NCBI RefSeq assembly: GCF_017916325.1
Contig: NC_090166.1
Coordinates: 1,240,228-1,304,227, forward strand
Direction of reading: 5' to 3'
Length of the DNA stretch: 64,000 nucleotides
DNA from: Leishmania martiniquensis
Taxonomy: Eukaryota > Euglenozoa > Kinetoplastea > Trypanosomatida > Trypanosomatidae
The notes under the pieces are model-generated. The model was not told the origin of the DNA and did not search any database. It saw only the letters and a program-made list of their open reading frames with translations. Shown one piece after another: positions 22,328 through 34,998 of the stretch. Both the position numbers and the translations under genes were made by a program. Numbering within the stretch: position 1 is the first letter of the stretch; every line of letters begins with the position of its first letter.

Positions 22328-24600
22328 GCGGGACTGTGTCTGTGCGCCGACAAACGTTTATCGTCTCGCAAGCCGCCCACCCCTTTTCTTTACATACACT
22401 TCGGGGTGTGTGGAGGAGGGGGGGGAAGGCGCCTGCGAGAGGGAAATGAGCGCACAGCCGGCGCCGTGTTGAGGCAATACAAGACAGAACACGCACAAAA
22501 GAGGAGGAAGGATGGGGCGGGGCGAGGCGATTCCTTGCAGACGCCTATATGCGCGTATACAGGCCCGCTGAACAATAAAGCGAAGGAAGAAGCGAAAATA
22601 AAAGTGGAGAGTACCCCACAACGCAAGAAGTTCCCCCAGGTGCTGGCGCGCAGGTGAAGTGGTGCACGTGGCAAGCAGTCAGGGTCAGCAGCGTCATACG
22701 CCTTCTCGGCGCACCCCCTCCCACCCCTCCTCCCTTCTCTTTCTCTCTCTCTCGCCCTCCGCTTCCTTTCCCAAATACGCGCACTAAAGAAAAAAAAAGA
22801 GCAGCTGAGGAGGTGCATCTCTGGTCGAAAAGAGCGCATCCTGCGTTTTATTTTTTTGTTTGCTGCTCGGAGCGACTGCGCCGTCGCCGCATGAAAAGCA
22901 AGTGAGATGCACGTGCGCTCGGTGCCATTGCGAGCGCAGAGCCGTTCCAGACGCGCACGAGTGCCTATTGTCATCGAGCAACGTATATATCATGGAGGTG
23001 TGCAAGAAGACACATACACACACATACACACTTAGGCGTGCTTAGACCAAGAGATAGACGACCAAGACGCTGCAAAGGCGTCCTCTCCTGCTGTTTAGAC
23101 GGCCGGCGTCTCTGCGTGAACGTTTTCCCCGTGTGCGAGAGAGAGAGAAAAGGCAGAAGTTCACCGTGCGTTTGCTATACGCCGATACACAAAGGAAGGG
23201 CGAGAGGGTGGGGAGGAGGGAGGGGATGGGATGGGATGCGGCACACGCACAAACGTGCACAAAGGAAAAAGAAATCCGTACCAGCGAGAGAGAGAGGCAC
23301 CAAAGACGGAGGTCGGAGTGGCGAAGGAGGTGGCAGAGAACGAGAGAGGGGGAGGGGGTGGTGGGGGTGGGGGTGGAAGGCATCAGGTATGAGTAAAAAG
23401 GACATGAAGGCCTCACACCAGCGGGAGAGAAGTCAGAAGACACAGAGGAGTACGACAGCACAGCGTGGAGATGCATATTACACGCAGGCGGCGCTCGAGG
23501 GAGGGATAGAACGCATGCGTCTGCCTCTGTGTGTGAGGGGGAGGGGGGCAGCGAGAAGGAATAGGGGGAAAGGGACAGTAAACGGAGAAGAGGAGGCACC
23601 GCCGGGCGAGGGTGGGGTGGGGGCCTCGGCGGGAGGTAGAGGCACAAGAGAGACACGGAAAGAGAGAGTGAAGCAAAAAAGGAAACAGACAAACAGAAGG
23701 GAAAGGGAAAGCGGGAGAGGACGGAGAGACAGGCACGCTCTCCCCTCCTCCCCCTTCCCCTGCGTTTACGGGAGGTATGCGCGCTGGGTCATGTCTGGGT
23801 CGGCTCGCATGCCACGCCACAACGGCAACGCCATCGCCAGCCATACAGATGGAGAGAGAGGGAGGAGAGGGGGGAGGGGAGAGAGCTGTTAGAGAGACGA
23901 GAAGGAATACGAATCGGTGTGTGTGTCTGTGTGTGTGGGGGGGAGGGGGGTAATGGGACTGTGCAGAACAGGGCACACGAGAGGAGCGATCGTTGAATGC
24001 GAGAGAGAAGACAAAAAGAGCCTTACGCGTTTCGCGCTTGCACCCATGCCTCGCCCTTGTGAAGTTTTTTTTGTGCGCGCTCCTATCCCCATGCCGTGGT
24101 TCTTCACATACGCACAGAGGTGAGTATGACTGCTTCCGCGCACTGAAAGCCTTTACACCCCCCTCAAAAAAAAACATTGCACGCGTGATCTGTTTCTTCG
24201 CTCTCTCTCTCTTCTCCCGTTTGCCGTTATTTCGCCCGGCCTTTGACTTTGCCTTCGTTCCGTTTTTTTGTTAGTTTCTGCATTGCCTCTGTTTTGGTGG
24301 CGAAAGTGAACGCGGCGGGGCGGGGGCGCGAGAGGAGTGGAGGGGTGGAGGGGAGAGAGAGAAAAACGAAAGGCAAAGAAATGGTGCGTGTGCGTGTGTG
24401 TGTGTGACGAAGCCGAAGATCGGAAGGAGCAGCCACGTGCATCGCGATCCATACGCTGCCTCGACGCACTCGCACACCACGTGCTTTCCACCAGTGAAAC
24501 AGAAAGCAGAAGCCACAAAGGAGGAGAAACTCATGAACGTCAGTCGCCGACATGACCCACGGTTCGGCGCCTCTCTGCTTGTTACTGTTCGCGTGTGTAT

Positions 24601-24753
24601 TTACTTGACCTCGAGTCTACCGCGAAAATGTTCGCGCGCCAGATCGTTCATATCGTCTGTGAAGCAGAGCACGTCTCGATGTGAGCACGAGCGGTGCGCC
24701 TCTCCCGAGACGACAAGACGTTCCGCAACGGCTGCCAGAGGCTTTTGGTTCAT
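24601..24753 (-). CDS. possible small ORF, 50 codons (93 codons open without an upstream ATG)
   Basis: The minus frame reads MNQKPLAAVAERLVVSGEAH then continues to ...CFTDDMNDLAREHFRGRLEVK and a TAA at 24603-24601. Upstream of the ATG the frame stays open to a TAA at 24885 but has no other ATG; the upstream residues include SRNVCCGKGVAFIYA. The amino-acid make-up is balanced and globular-looking, unlike the low-complexity frames around it. Third-position G/C is only about 60 percent by hand count, lower than expected for a Leishmania-type gene. I do not recognise a family. It may be a tiny real gene, the 3' part of a decayed gene whose start has been lost, or chance. Confidence 0.25.
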   Translation of the reverse strand: MNQKPLAAVAERLVVSGEAHRSCSHRDVLCFTDDMNDLAREHFRGRLEVK

Positions 24754-27700
24754 CGCGTAGATGAAAGCGACTCCTTTGCCGCAGCAGACGTTTCGGCTTC
24801 CCGGTTGAGGGGTGTCTGCTTCACTTGTGCGCCGAAGCGTGCGAACGATATGAGTTCCGTTCTCTATTTCGCTGCTTAGCTGTTACGCCTTCCTCCCACC
24901 CCTCGCGCCTCTCTCTGCATCAAGGTGCGTGAGAGGACACCGGCGACTAGCACCACCCCTTTTTTCCTCTGCACTGCTTGCATACCCCCTGAGATGAGCC
25001 GCCTGCAAGCGCGCCGGGGAGGGATCGTTCGCGTACCCACAACGCACCAGCGGAGCGACCCCCCTTCTCCCTCTCGTCCTATGTTTTCCGAGAGATGTCA
25101 CAAGTGCACGTACAAGTAGGTTCACGGAGAGGTAGCAGGAATAGGAAACTGCCAAGGGTGCGAGGCAACCACACCAAGCAGCACACACACACACACACAA
25201 ACAAGGAGAGCAAAAACAAAGACGCGGACATGATTAGTCACTGCAGCAGAAAAAAAGGCACAGTAACACCTCACACACAGGTGAAAATACAAACGTATAC
25301 AAACACAGGGGAGAAACATTGACGTTTAGCACCTTTATGTGTGCAGAAGAAGCAATGCAGTGACAAAGACACACAGGCGACTGCCGTGGAAGAGACACCT
25401 TGGCTGCGTGTGTGCGTGTGCGTGTGCGTCAGGGAGAAGGGCGAAAGGAGCTCAGGTGGAGCTCCGTCACTGCACACATCCCTATCTCGTTCCATATGAC
25501 CTTCCATGAATGCTCTCTGAGGCGGAAGCCGCCCACGATGTCGCTGAGCAGAACTGAGAGAGAACTATTTCGACACAACAGCACACAATTACGGGGAAGG
25601 GGAGCAGCAAGATGAGGGGGGAGTGAGGGGAGGGCGGAGGAGGGCGCACCAATGGGGTGCGTTGGCTCAAGAGCGAAGGAGCAATATCGACAACGGCAAC
25701 GGCAACAGGAAAAAGCGTTAACAAACAAAAAAAACATTCTCACATACACACGCGCACAAAGAGGTGTAAAAATCGCCGACCGAAGGAAGAGCAGGGGGGA
25801 GGAGGCGGCGAAGGATGAGCGCGTGCGCCAGCGACAGCGCACAGAGGCCATCGTATCGGGGAGGAGAGGGAAAGGTGGAGGTGGCGAGGCGACGCAAAAA
25901 AAAAACAGAGAGGTTGCACAAGACAGACAGAGATCGCTTCCATCGGTGAAAAACGCGCACGAACATGGGCGAAGTCATCGCGAAGAAAAAAATACCAAAA
26001 CGACAGCTCCGTTCTCAGAGCAGCTTCTTCGCAGGAGGAGGGGGGAAAGAGCAATGAAGCCTCGCCTTTACCGAGTGCAACCGGTAACGCGCACTCGGGC
26101 TCTCCATCCCTCTACTATGTGCATGAGATGGTGAGCTACGTGCATGAAAACAGGAATGCTGAGAGAGGGGGGAAGAGGGGGGAGCGGCGGAGAGACAGGG
26201 CTACTAAATAAAAAAGGAGAAAAGGGTTCAAGATAGATAGACATCGCCAGGTATAGACGCGCGATAGCGCAAGCGGAAAGCGGTGGTAGGAGGGGGTAGA
26301 GAGGCGACAGGGACGCAGGTGGGAGCTTTTTTCTGAGTGTATGAGCATCAAGTCGAGCCGCTGCCTATTACAGATGGAAGTGTGTAACCGTATAACAAAG
26401 AGAGAGAGGGAGAGAGATCAAACCTAGAAAGCAAGGAAGGTAACCGTAATCATGTGGGAAGCGATGAGGGCGACATTGGAAAAGGGGAAAAAACGGCCAT
26501 GAGCAGCCCTATTGGAGGACGAAGAAGTGAACAGGACAGCGCCGACAAGAAGGAAAAAGATGGCGTGGGTGGGAGAAGGGGGCAGAGAGGGGGGAGGGGG
26601 GGCACAGGTTCTGAGCATCGAGGCACGCACAGGAGAGATCTGCGCAGGGCTTCTGCTTGACTGGCACAGCGAGCCACGTGAGACGACAAAAAAAAACATT
26701 GTCTTCGGGGAGCTTTCGCATCGCCGAATTCTCCCCTGCTGAGCAGTTGTGTATAGATCCCGTTACCGATCAGGGTCGCCCGTCTTTTCCAAAAAAAACG
26801 ACGCTTGTCTCCCACACCACACATCCTTGCAAAACGCGCACGCACACCGATGCGCCGGATGCATCTAACGAATACCACAAAAAAAAGTCTCGCTTCAAAA
26901 AAAAAGGGCTCCTGTGTCTCTTTGCCAAAGAGAGCGAACGAAAAGCAAAAGTAAAGATGATACAGAAAAAAGAGAAGGACATTCCGTCATCGATCACAGA
27001 AGAGAAATGTGCACAGTAAAGGAGAGCGTACAGACCGCCGCGTAGGCGTCGAGAGTAGCTAGGAAGCGAATTGAAAAGAGAGAAGCGAGAGTTTGAAAAA
27101 AAAAGACCACTTCGGTGGAGGCGGAGCGAAAAAAGAAAAATAAAAGGGAAGGGCCTTTCTGCAAGTAAACGATGTAAAGTGAAGTCCGAGGTAAAGGAAA
27201 CGAGTGAGTGAGTGAGTGTGCGAATCGATCCAACGCGTGAGGGGTGCGGAAAAAAAACAGAAAAGGGGAAAGAAAGGGATATTGAAGGGGAGGGCCGAGC
27301 CGGGACGTCCCTTCCTCCAGTGCTGAGTAGCACTGAAGCAGGAGTTGGGGGAGGGGAAGGGAGGGGTGGAAGGGGGGCTCTCGGTGTCCAAGACGGAGGC
27401 ATCGAAACGAATAGTTGTTGAGAGGCACGAAGGAGAGAAAGAATCGTAACATTAAAAAAAAGGCACTGAGAGGATGGCGGAGTGCCGAACAGCAATAGCG
27501 ACCGCGGAAGGAAAAAAAAGAGGTGTGCGCCCTTCTGTGCCAGAGAGAGAGACGGAGACGGAGAACGCGCGCAAGCCCTTTCCTCGGCAGACGTCTACGC
27601 TGAGAAGGAGAGCACCATTTGTATGTGTGGTGTCTCGGGTGGCGGAGAGAGAGACAGGCGAACAACGTGACGAGCAGAGAGGCGGTCGGTTGACGTCCAT

Positions 27701-28133
27701 CGCTCTCTATTCCTTTTTTCTCTACAAATCAGAGTGCGTCATGAGGGCAGCGGCAAAAAAAAAGGGTGCCCGATGAAGACCTCCTTGGCGTCGCAACAAG
27801 AGCGACAGAGTGACACACGTTTCGAGCTCATCTGCACGAGAGGCGGCCTTCGGCGGCGCGTCGGATGAACGCAACGCGCACACCTACTGCAATAGGGCAT
27901 ATGGAATAGCCGTTTCAGCGAACGCACGCGCGCAGAGCGCAAAGAGACCACACGCGCGCACACAAACACAAAAAAATAGAGGAGCACTGCAGTCTCAGAG
28001 ACGACGAACAGCATGCGAAGACAATGCGAAGGAAAAAAGAATTATTGCAGAGAGCAAAACACCTCCGCCAATGCGCGCGGGAAAAGCGCAGTGAAAGGCT
28101 TTCAGAGTTCAGCTTTACAAGAGTCGGTGCGTC

Positions 28134-28748
28134 TTATGCGCACAGCTCATCAAAGGCGGAGGCCACGCTCAGCATCGCATCGTCCACGGCGGACGTGCGA
28201 TGCGCCTTCCGCTCTACCCACCGCTCGAAGACGTACTCGGCATTTCGCCGCAGAGCCACTGAAGCTCCCTTGGCGCCGCTGGCGTGTGGTATCGCACGAT
28301 CCTCTGGGATGCGAAGCCAGTGCAGTGGGGTGGTGGCGTCACTGCATCCGGCCGGCGCGGTAGATGTGCTGGCGGAAATGCCAAGACTGGACATCTCGCC
28401 GAGGCGCAGGTGGGAGCTGAACAGCGAGCTCGGCTCGTACATGTCACTGAATGAGGCTACACGCTTGGTAGCGTCGCTGACGCCTGGCTGCACCCGAGAA
28501 AGGAGGCGGTCGGGCTGCTGTGGTGGCGATGTGTAGCGGCTGGTGTGCAGGCTACGATGCGTGTCTGCCAGAGAGTGTAGCGACGTCAGCGGTGCCGGGA
28601 TGAGCCTCTTTGGCACCGGCGGCACCGTGACGTCAGAGCTGCTGGTAGGAGACACAACCTTTGCGCCGGGGGAGCAAGACGAAGAGAGCTGCAGACCATG
28701 CGGTGCAAAAGTCCTCGTCGACGAGGCCTGATCGTCGTGGTCACTCAT
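28134..28748 (-). CDS. hypothetical protein, 204 aa
   Basis: ATG at 28748 (MSDHDDQASSTRTF). The frame is open further upstream but without an ATG. I do not recognise it. The first 150 residues are rich in Ser, Thr and Pro and look disordered. The last 60, from DATTPLHWLRIPEDRA through AEYVFERWVERKAH to SVASAFDELCA, look like one or two amphipathic helices and are the likely conserved part. There is no signal peptide or membrane span. G/C-rich third positions and balanced composition support coding. It stands alone, with a 5.5 kb spacer upstream and a 7.2 kb spacer downstream. Confidence 0.7.
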   Translation of the reverse strand: MSDHDDQASSTRTFAPHGLQLSSSCSPGAKVVSPTSSSDVTVPPVPKRLIPAPLTSLHSLADTHRSLHTSRYTSPPQQPDRLLSRVQPGVSDATKRVASFSDMYEPSSLFSSHLRLGEMSSLGISASTSTAPAGCSDATTPLHWLRIPEDRAIPHASGAKGASVALRRNAEYVFERWVERKAHRTSAVDDAMLSVASAFDELCA

Positions 28749-31700
28749 GGCGAGGGAGAAGGGAAGTGGTGGTGGTGGGTCGGGAACAAAAGAGAGCGAC
28801 AGCACCTCCGTAGCGAAGATCAGAAGAGCCGCCGCAACGCAGAGAGAAATGACGAGGAGGGAGGCACCTCTCTGGCGACCTCTCTCGTTATATATATATC
28901 TGCGTGCTTGGGGAGAGCGGGAGGCACACAAAAGGTGGCAGGTGCCCGGGTCTCTCTGCTCACTCTCGGGAAAGTGGCCCCTGATGAATGAAAGTAAAAA
29001 TCTGTAGTGTTGCTGAGAGAAGCGAAACCAAATTAGGATTGCGTACGGGAGGAAGGGGTGAAGTTTGTTTGTGTGTGCGTGTGGAGGGGGGGTGCGGGGG
29101 TGGAGGGAGACGGCCACCCTAGAGTCAGCGCAGGCGCGTACCTCAATCTGGAGGGCGCAACTGTCACAGAGGCAGACCTGCGGTGAATGTCCAACGTGGG
29201 AGAGGGGTGAGACCAGTACGCAACGAGCGCTTGCTGATAGGGACTAGACGCGCAGGCAGTATTGTCAATACAAGAGCCGATCCGATAGCGTCACAGGGAA
29301 CGAAGGAGGGGGAGGGGTGCAGAGATCGAGAGCGGGCCCGTGGGTGGGGGAAACTTCAGGAAGGCCTGCGCGCCTAAGAGCAGAAAAAAGAAGAAAATAT
29401 GAGATGGCGCCGAGCCCAGCGACGAAGGAGGAGACGGCGACGGCCAGAACGACTCGGGTGCAGACTGACACACACACGCACACGCACGCACAACGGCAAA
29501 AAAAAAGAAGGACAATGACTACCGCGAACAGCCCTTGTGGTCAGACACCCAACGAGACGTATCGGCAGAAGAAAAAAGAGAGAGAATGCGGATAAGAAAC
29601 CAAAAAAATGAAATGAAGTGAGAGAACAGAAGTGAAACGGTGAGAGATGTGGATGCGCGCAGAGATACATAGATATGTTGTCTGTGCTCGTGTGAGAGCT
29701 GCTCTGATACCCCTGGAAGCGCGCGATACTTGTGTGTGCAGGCGTGAGCGGAGGAGGGAGAGGCGGAGAGGGCGGATGTGAAAGATGAGAGCAGGAGATC
29801 AGATACGTGTTGGGGGGGAGAGCAGAGGGCGCGCGCAGCGAGAAAGTTTCTGAGACCACCAAAACGAGATCAAAGAACACCTCCATAGGCTAGCAGCGGC
29901 GCGCCACGCGGGACTCCGGCCGCAACGGGAAATCAGAGCGGGCGAGCGCTACGGCGCTAAGTAGCATAAAGGTGTCGCGATGAAGGAAGCAACCCTCACA
30001 CGTCCACCTGCAAGAGAGATGAAGGCAGAAGCCCCCGAAGAGCGGAGCCTGAGGGGGAAGGCCGGGGTGCATTCCGGCGGAGGGGGGCGCAGCTAAGCTC
30101 AGCGAAATTCAGTTGAGAAGGCCGTACGCGAGGGTCGACGCGTCAGCAGAGCGGGAGGGAGGGAGGGAAGTAAGGGGGGAGTCGATGGAGCGATGGCGAC
30201 TGGGGTGTGCGCGCTTGTTCGAAGAGAACGGTTTCTTTGCAGCTCTCGAGTCCAAACGAGAACTCCGGGGGACATCCGAAAGGCGGGTCCATACAGCGAA
30301 GGGCTGAGGGGGGAGGAGGGGGGGACATTCCCTACGAAACGAACAACGAGAGGGCGGGCGGTGGAGGATGTGTCACGGCAGCCCCCTTTTTTTTTACGAT
30401 GGTGTCCCCAAGCGCCACCCGTCTATGGATATCTCTTGAGAGAGAGAGGTGTAGCGGGGAGAAGGAGCGGAAGCCCAAGAGGAAGAATCAACAGCAACCA
30501 CAAAAAAAAAGGCAGACTGAGTGTTGCTACACGGCGCCTAACAAGGACGACGCCCCGAAAACAAGAAATGGCTGAGAAAACACAGACACACGCACACACA
30601 CACACACGAGCACATCGAAGAGAGAAGAGCGTAAGCACAACGCTGCTAACACGCAATCCGAGCGAGTGAGCAAATACACGACAGGGACGCACAGACAAAG
30701 AGCCGCTGCAAAGCAATCGTCGAGCGAAGACAGGCGCGCGCGCGCACGAGAGAGAGAGATGACCACTGACGCGCAGACTGCGACAGACCATACAAAGGAA
30801 AGCGACAGTTATATCCGCAAAGAGGAGTGCAGAAGCGGCGGCGGCTTCGGAGAGACGAGAAGCGCCTACTAATGCAAACACAGAGAGAGAGATGAGAGCT
30901 CGAGCCACCAGCAGCTCAAAAGATATAGATGTATGTGTATGGCGCCCGACTGCTGTGCGAGCCTTCCAGTTGCAGTTGCCGAAACGAAGAAAAAAAAGAA
31001 ACTAGAAGAGGGAGTGCGCACGTACGCGTGTGAGTCTGCGCGGGATGAGGGAGGAGGAGGGGGCGGGAGAGAGCGTATCTGTGGCACAGTACGGGTGAAA
31101 GGAAAGCGAGAGAATAAGGGAGGCGTTACAGAACCACACTTACTGCGGTGCGGGCGGAACCCGTGAACGCACGAACGCAGCAGCTTCGAACAAACGAAGA
31201 AGAAAAAGGGGAAGACAGCGGATGTGAAGAATAAAAACGGATATATTCAAATGTACATTACATACAGAGAAAGAGAGAGTGAGAGTGAGAATAGGAAAGA
31301 GGGAGGGAAAACGGAGGATGCGCGTCTAAGGAAAGCGAAGAGTCCGGCTGGTGCGCTGAGGGGCACCGATGGCACGTGAGAGAGAGAGAGACGGGTGGAG
31401 CGAATGAAAAAAAGAGAGAGCGAATCACACCTACACACCACGCAAGCCTGGTGAGCAACACGGCGAGCGAAAAGAGCAAAACGACTCTGGCGCGACGAAA
31501 ACGAACGCACACGGTAGATGTCGTTGCCGTTTGGCCACCCAAAGACAAACGTGATGGAGAGAGGCACGTGCGACGGAAGGCCCTGCGAAGGAGGTGCGTG
31601 CTGCTTTCGATTGCTCATAAATGATGGATAAACAGTCAGCGCATAGAGTCTCTGCGCTTTTTGTCTTCCCTCTTTACAGCGCTCCCCAATCGATTCACCT

Positions 31701-34284
31701 GATGAGGTATGTGCGCGGGGGAGGGAGGGGGGACTGTCCCACCCCCAAAACAACGAGTCGCTCGCCACACGTCTGCATTAGCGTGAATTCAGGCAGCAGC
31801 CTCGCGTACGGCCGTCTGCGTTGGGCACAGGACACGCGAACCGGTCAGCGAAAGAGAATCAGAAGACGAGCCGGGCCGCTCGAAAAAAAAGAGGTGGTAC
31901 GCACACCACTGGCAGGCAGAGTAGAGAGGATGGGCGACACCAGCTAGCGCACGCTGCATATTGAGCCACGTCTGTCGTTATGCGCTGCGCAGTTGTGCGC
32001 ACAGATTCAAAGAGAAGAGCGAGAGGGAGACGTGAGAGGCAGCGCCAAAGAACGGTCTCGCTCTCTCGCTTTTTCCCCGTTTCGCACAAGATTGTTGCTC
32101 CCGTCCGCGCGTGAGCGTATGGGTGGTGTGTTGGTGAGTCCGAGCGTGCTGAGCTCCTCCTAGAAAAACCGACTGGAGAACTGGGAGTGGGAGGGCTGGA
32201 TGAGCGCTGCCCTGGTGGCCTTTAAGGCAGTGCTCCCTATCAAGCGGCTCCTTAGGCGGCTGATGGTGGCAGTGCGATGAGGGCTGCTGCCGTGGAATAG
32301 CGGTACGACGACAACGAGGGCCTCACTCCGACGCCACGAAGAGAAGACACGAGGAGCGAGAGCGGCGAGGAGCAGGAAGCGCAACCAAGGCAGTAGCAAA
32401 AACACCAGGCTCAGCAAGCACACCGCGAGACTGACAGTAATACAGAGCAAGAGTGGTGTTGCACCCTTTTTCGTCACCAGGCGTGCAACAATGCCGATCG
32501 ACTCGTGAGAGCCAGCGGGAGACAAAGATCTGAGATGGCGCCGGAAACCATGTACGCAAAAGCGCAAAGCGCGCGCACGAACTGCTCGCAGGGAGAAGGA
32601 AAGAGGGTTGACGGATGCAAGGGGCCGAAGAAGCCACACACAATCGGAACAACGGCTGCAATACACGGGCGGAGATCAGCACCGATAATGCGGCCCCACT
32701 ATATATAGACATAGATGCATCTACGACGTAGCTTTCCCGATGATGCCAAGGGAGGAGGGAGGTCTGCTCCGACGCGCAGCACGAATGAGGCCCTGTAACA
32801 TGCGGTGCCTGACACCCAAAAACAGGAGCGAAATGGGCAAAGGCGCGCGAAAGAGGGCCGCTGAGGTAAGCGAAAATGACGATCAGCCAGGCGGCGATGG
32901 AAAAAGACGGCAGAAAAGGTCTGACGGCGGCGGTGAAAGGGTCGGGGGCGAGCGGAGAAGGATATGAGGTGACAGCTCAGAGCCACGCTGTTATGGTGGG
33001 GAGAGAGGGTGCTCTGCTCCGGGGAGGTGTAGCGCCATCACAGCGCGTGGGATGCAGTCAGTGGTGAGGTGGGGGAGGAGGGGAGCTGCAGGATGAAAGC
33101 CAATCCACCGCGACACAGGGGCGCGTGCTCGCGGATGTTTGCCGGTGCCCGTCCTTGATGGCGCCCTCTGCGAAAAAGAAAAGCGAGGGGGAGGTGTATA
33201 TGTAGGCGTAGGGAGGGGGGCGGGAAGGGATAACGCGGGCGCACCCGAGAGTGGGCCGCGCGCCGTCAGAGAGAAAAAGACAGAATGCAAACAAACAGAG
33301 AAGGAGAAATGTGGGGAAGCAAAGTCACAAAAGAGAAAAAAAATGAAAACGTTCACGACGGCCTACAGATATCACGACACGCTGCTATGAGGGGGAGGGG
33401 GAGGGGGGCGACGGAGGCGCAGGTGCACGGCCGTGCGTCGATGCCGGGATGAACGAGCAGAGAGCTCAACGCAGCAGCGGAAAAAAAAACGCACGAAGAG
33501 AGAGAGACAAACGGACCGGACGACCGCCACCCGAAATGCGGCAGGTATGACGGAGCAGAAAGGCGAGGTGAGCATAGCCACAGAAAGAGAGAGAGACGGG
33601 GCGGGCGGGGAGCGGGGGACGCGATGGGAAGCAGAGGAGGGGATACGACGAGTGGGAAAAAAAAACGGATAGTCGTCGGCACGACTATTGATATCGTCTT
33701 TGATAGAAAGAGCCAACGTGTGAATCTCTACCCTCCCCCCTCAACGAGGCTGTGCAGTAGCGCTGGGCACCGCTGCATGCGCTGAGTCGGCAGTGGCGTT
33801 CGCGGATCGAGCCAGTGCCGTGGTGTGGAGAGAGCGGCGTGAGCCAAATATATGTATATATTTACTTGTTTTGCTTTCCATGGTATTGCCACGTCGGCAG
33901 AATCCTTCAATGTCGCGTAATGGGGCAATAAGGTAGTGTACAAGTCAACAAGAGTCGACACGTAAGCGCATCTGAAGCAGGAGGAGGGTGGGGGAATAAT
34001 AGAGCGCATCGCTTTCGATGCAGTGACCGCAGAGCACCAGAGATGCAGAGCGGTTGGGTTATATTCTATTGTGTGTGTTAGGCGAGCGCATTCGATAAAA
34101 TATTCGAGTCAGCGAGAACGGACAGAAAACATATGGACACGGAAAGAGTGACAGTGAGAGGGTATCCGATGCACTCTGTACTGTGGAGACGCATGTGCTT
34201 GGAAAGCACCCCTCGCCGTGAGTCGTTGCCAGTGGCACGGTGACGGTGTCGCCAGTGCAGACCATGCCGAGAGCCGCGTGCGTA
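28749..34284. other. intergenic region, 5.5 kb
   Basis: Mostly purine-rich spacer with CA runs (29468-29490, 30585-30610), GA runs (31270-31290, 31379-31390) and poly-A. One stretch, 32160-32712, has a more coding-like composition and is listed separately. Nothing else is supported. Confidence 0.5.
32160..32712 (-). other. coding-like stretch with a hydrophobic segment, no clean start
   Basis: One minus frame (ending at 32160) is open for about 168 codons and includes a strong hydrophobic run, TPLLLCITVSLAVCLLSLVF, followed by LLLPWLRFLLLAALA, which resembles two membrane helices. It contains no ATG. Another frame has an ATG at 32712 (MSIYSGAALSVLI) and runs to 32323 over the same bases. A frameshift joining the two is conceivable. 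It may be a decayed membrane-protein gene or chance; no family is recognised. Confidence 0.2.
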
Positions 34285-34965
34285 TCAGTCCCGGCCCGCT
34301 CTTTTTTTCTTGAGCCCATGGTAGCCCTTGATCAAGCTCGCTTCCGGGATCGCAGCCCGAAGGGCTTCTGCCATTTTGTATAGGTCTGCACGTGTCATGC
34401 ACCGCAGCATCCAAACTTCTGTATCGAAAGAGTGGTAGTCCGACGTCGGGGAGAGGACAGATGCCTCGATGGTGTCCTGTGAGCGGCTGCAACTTGCTCC
34501 GCCTCGTTGGCTTGGCGCAGCAGCGTCACGCGCCTCCGCTACCGGTGCGGAAATGTCCCCCACGCCCTTTCGGCGCACTGCTCCGCCTCTGAGTAGCCGC
34601 ATGAGAAACGATTCGGACTTGGTGCCCACAAGCCCCTTCATACAGAGCGTCAGCTTAGCCACTTCACTCCCCCAAGGCTCGCAGATCCGGTTGAAGTTGA
34701 ACTTTGGCCAGAGCTCCACCGAGTCGATGCGGCTCATGCAGCGGTGGTCCAAGTTCGCGGCATTCTGGCTCTTGCTAAGGTAGATTCTACCGTGCTGTGT
34801 GTCGATGGTGAGGATACGGGTATCCCAGAAGGTGTAATCAAAGCTACCTTGCTTCTCCACAACGAACTGCCGCCGCGTGGGAAGTCGCAGCGGCGACAGA
34901 GGCACCCCGCCGGTGTCCTTCATGTCGGCCCTTTCCTTCTCAGCCCTCGGCGACAGGCTGGACAT
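34285..34965 (-). CDS. PH-like family protein, 226 aa (member 1)
   Basis: Seen: QFVVEKQGSFDYTFWDTRIL (33-52) and TIDTQHGRIYLSKSQ, then DHRCMSRIDSVELWPKF (73-89), the strand VAKLTLCMKG (102-111), and after a variable linker of about 70 residues VWMLRCMTRADLYKMAEALRAA (184-205). It ends in a basic tail, LKKKRAGRD. These elements recur in order in six other proteins of the window and suggest a PH-type fold: N-terminal strands, then a Trp-led C-terminal helix. Inferred, not recognised from a database family. It is closest to the 37753-38289 protein (shared YLSK, DHxCM and ALRAA features). Start: the ATG at 34965 is the first after a candidate splice AG at 35000-34999; a second ATG lies at 34923. 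The product is probably soluble, with unknown partners. Confidence 0.85.
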   Translation of the reverse strand: MSSLSPRAEKERADMKDTGGVPLSPLRLPTRRQFVVEKQGSFDYTFWDTRILTIDTQHGRIYLSKSQNAANLDHRCMSRIDSVELWPKFNFNRICEPWGSEVAKLTLCMKGLVGTKSESFLMRLLRGGAVRRKGVGDISAPVAEARDAAAPSQRGGASCSRSQDTIEASVLSPTSDYHSFDTEVWMLRCMTRADLYKMAEALRAAIPEASLIKGYHGLKKKRAGRD

Positions 34966-34998
34966 TCCGAGGACACTTGCCTCGTCAGTAGAGGCGGC

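Larger units (their letters stand above)
20962..28133. other. intergenic region, 7.2 kb, the longest gap
   Basis: This holds low-complexity purine-rich DNA (23200-23900 is almost all A and G), GT/CA runs (21938-21954, 24384-24404, 25182-25200), a block of TA repeats at 22277-22327, and poly-A runs. Between about 24180 and 25100 the strand bias changes: the plus strand becomes pyrimidine-rich in patches, and the only coding-like frame of the gap lies there (24601-24882, minus). No recognisable gene was found, which is unusual for 7 kb of a gene-dense genome. Confidence 0.5.

Noticed and set aside
23038..23892. 284-codon plus open frame
   Set aside because: Made almost wholly of Arg/Glu/Gly/Lys from A/G-rich spacer; no homology-like features; wrong strand for the cluster.
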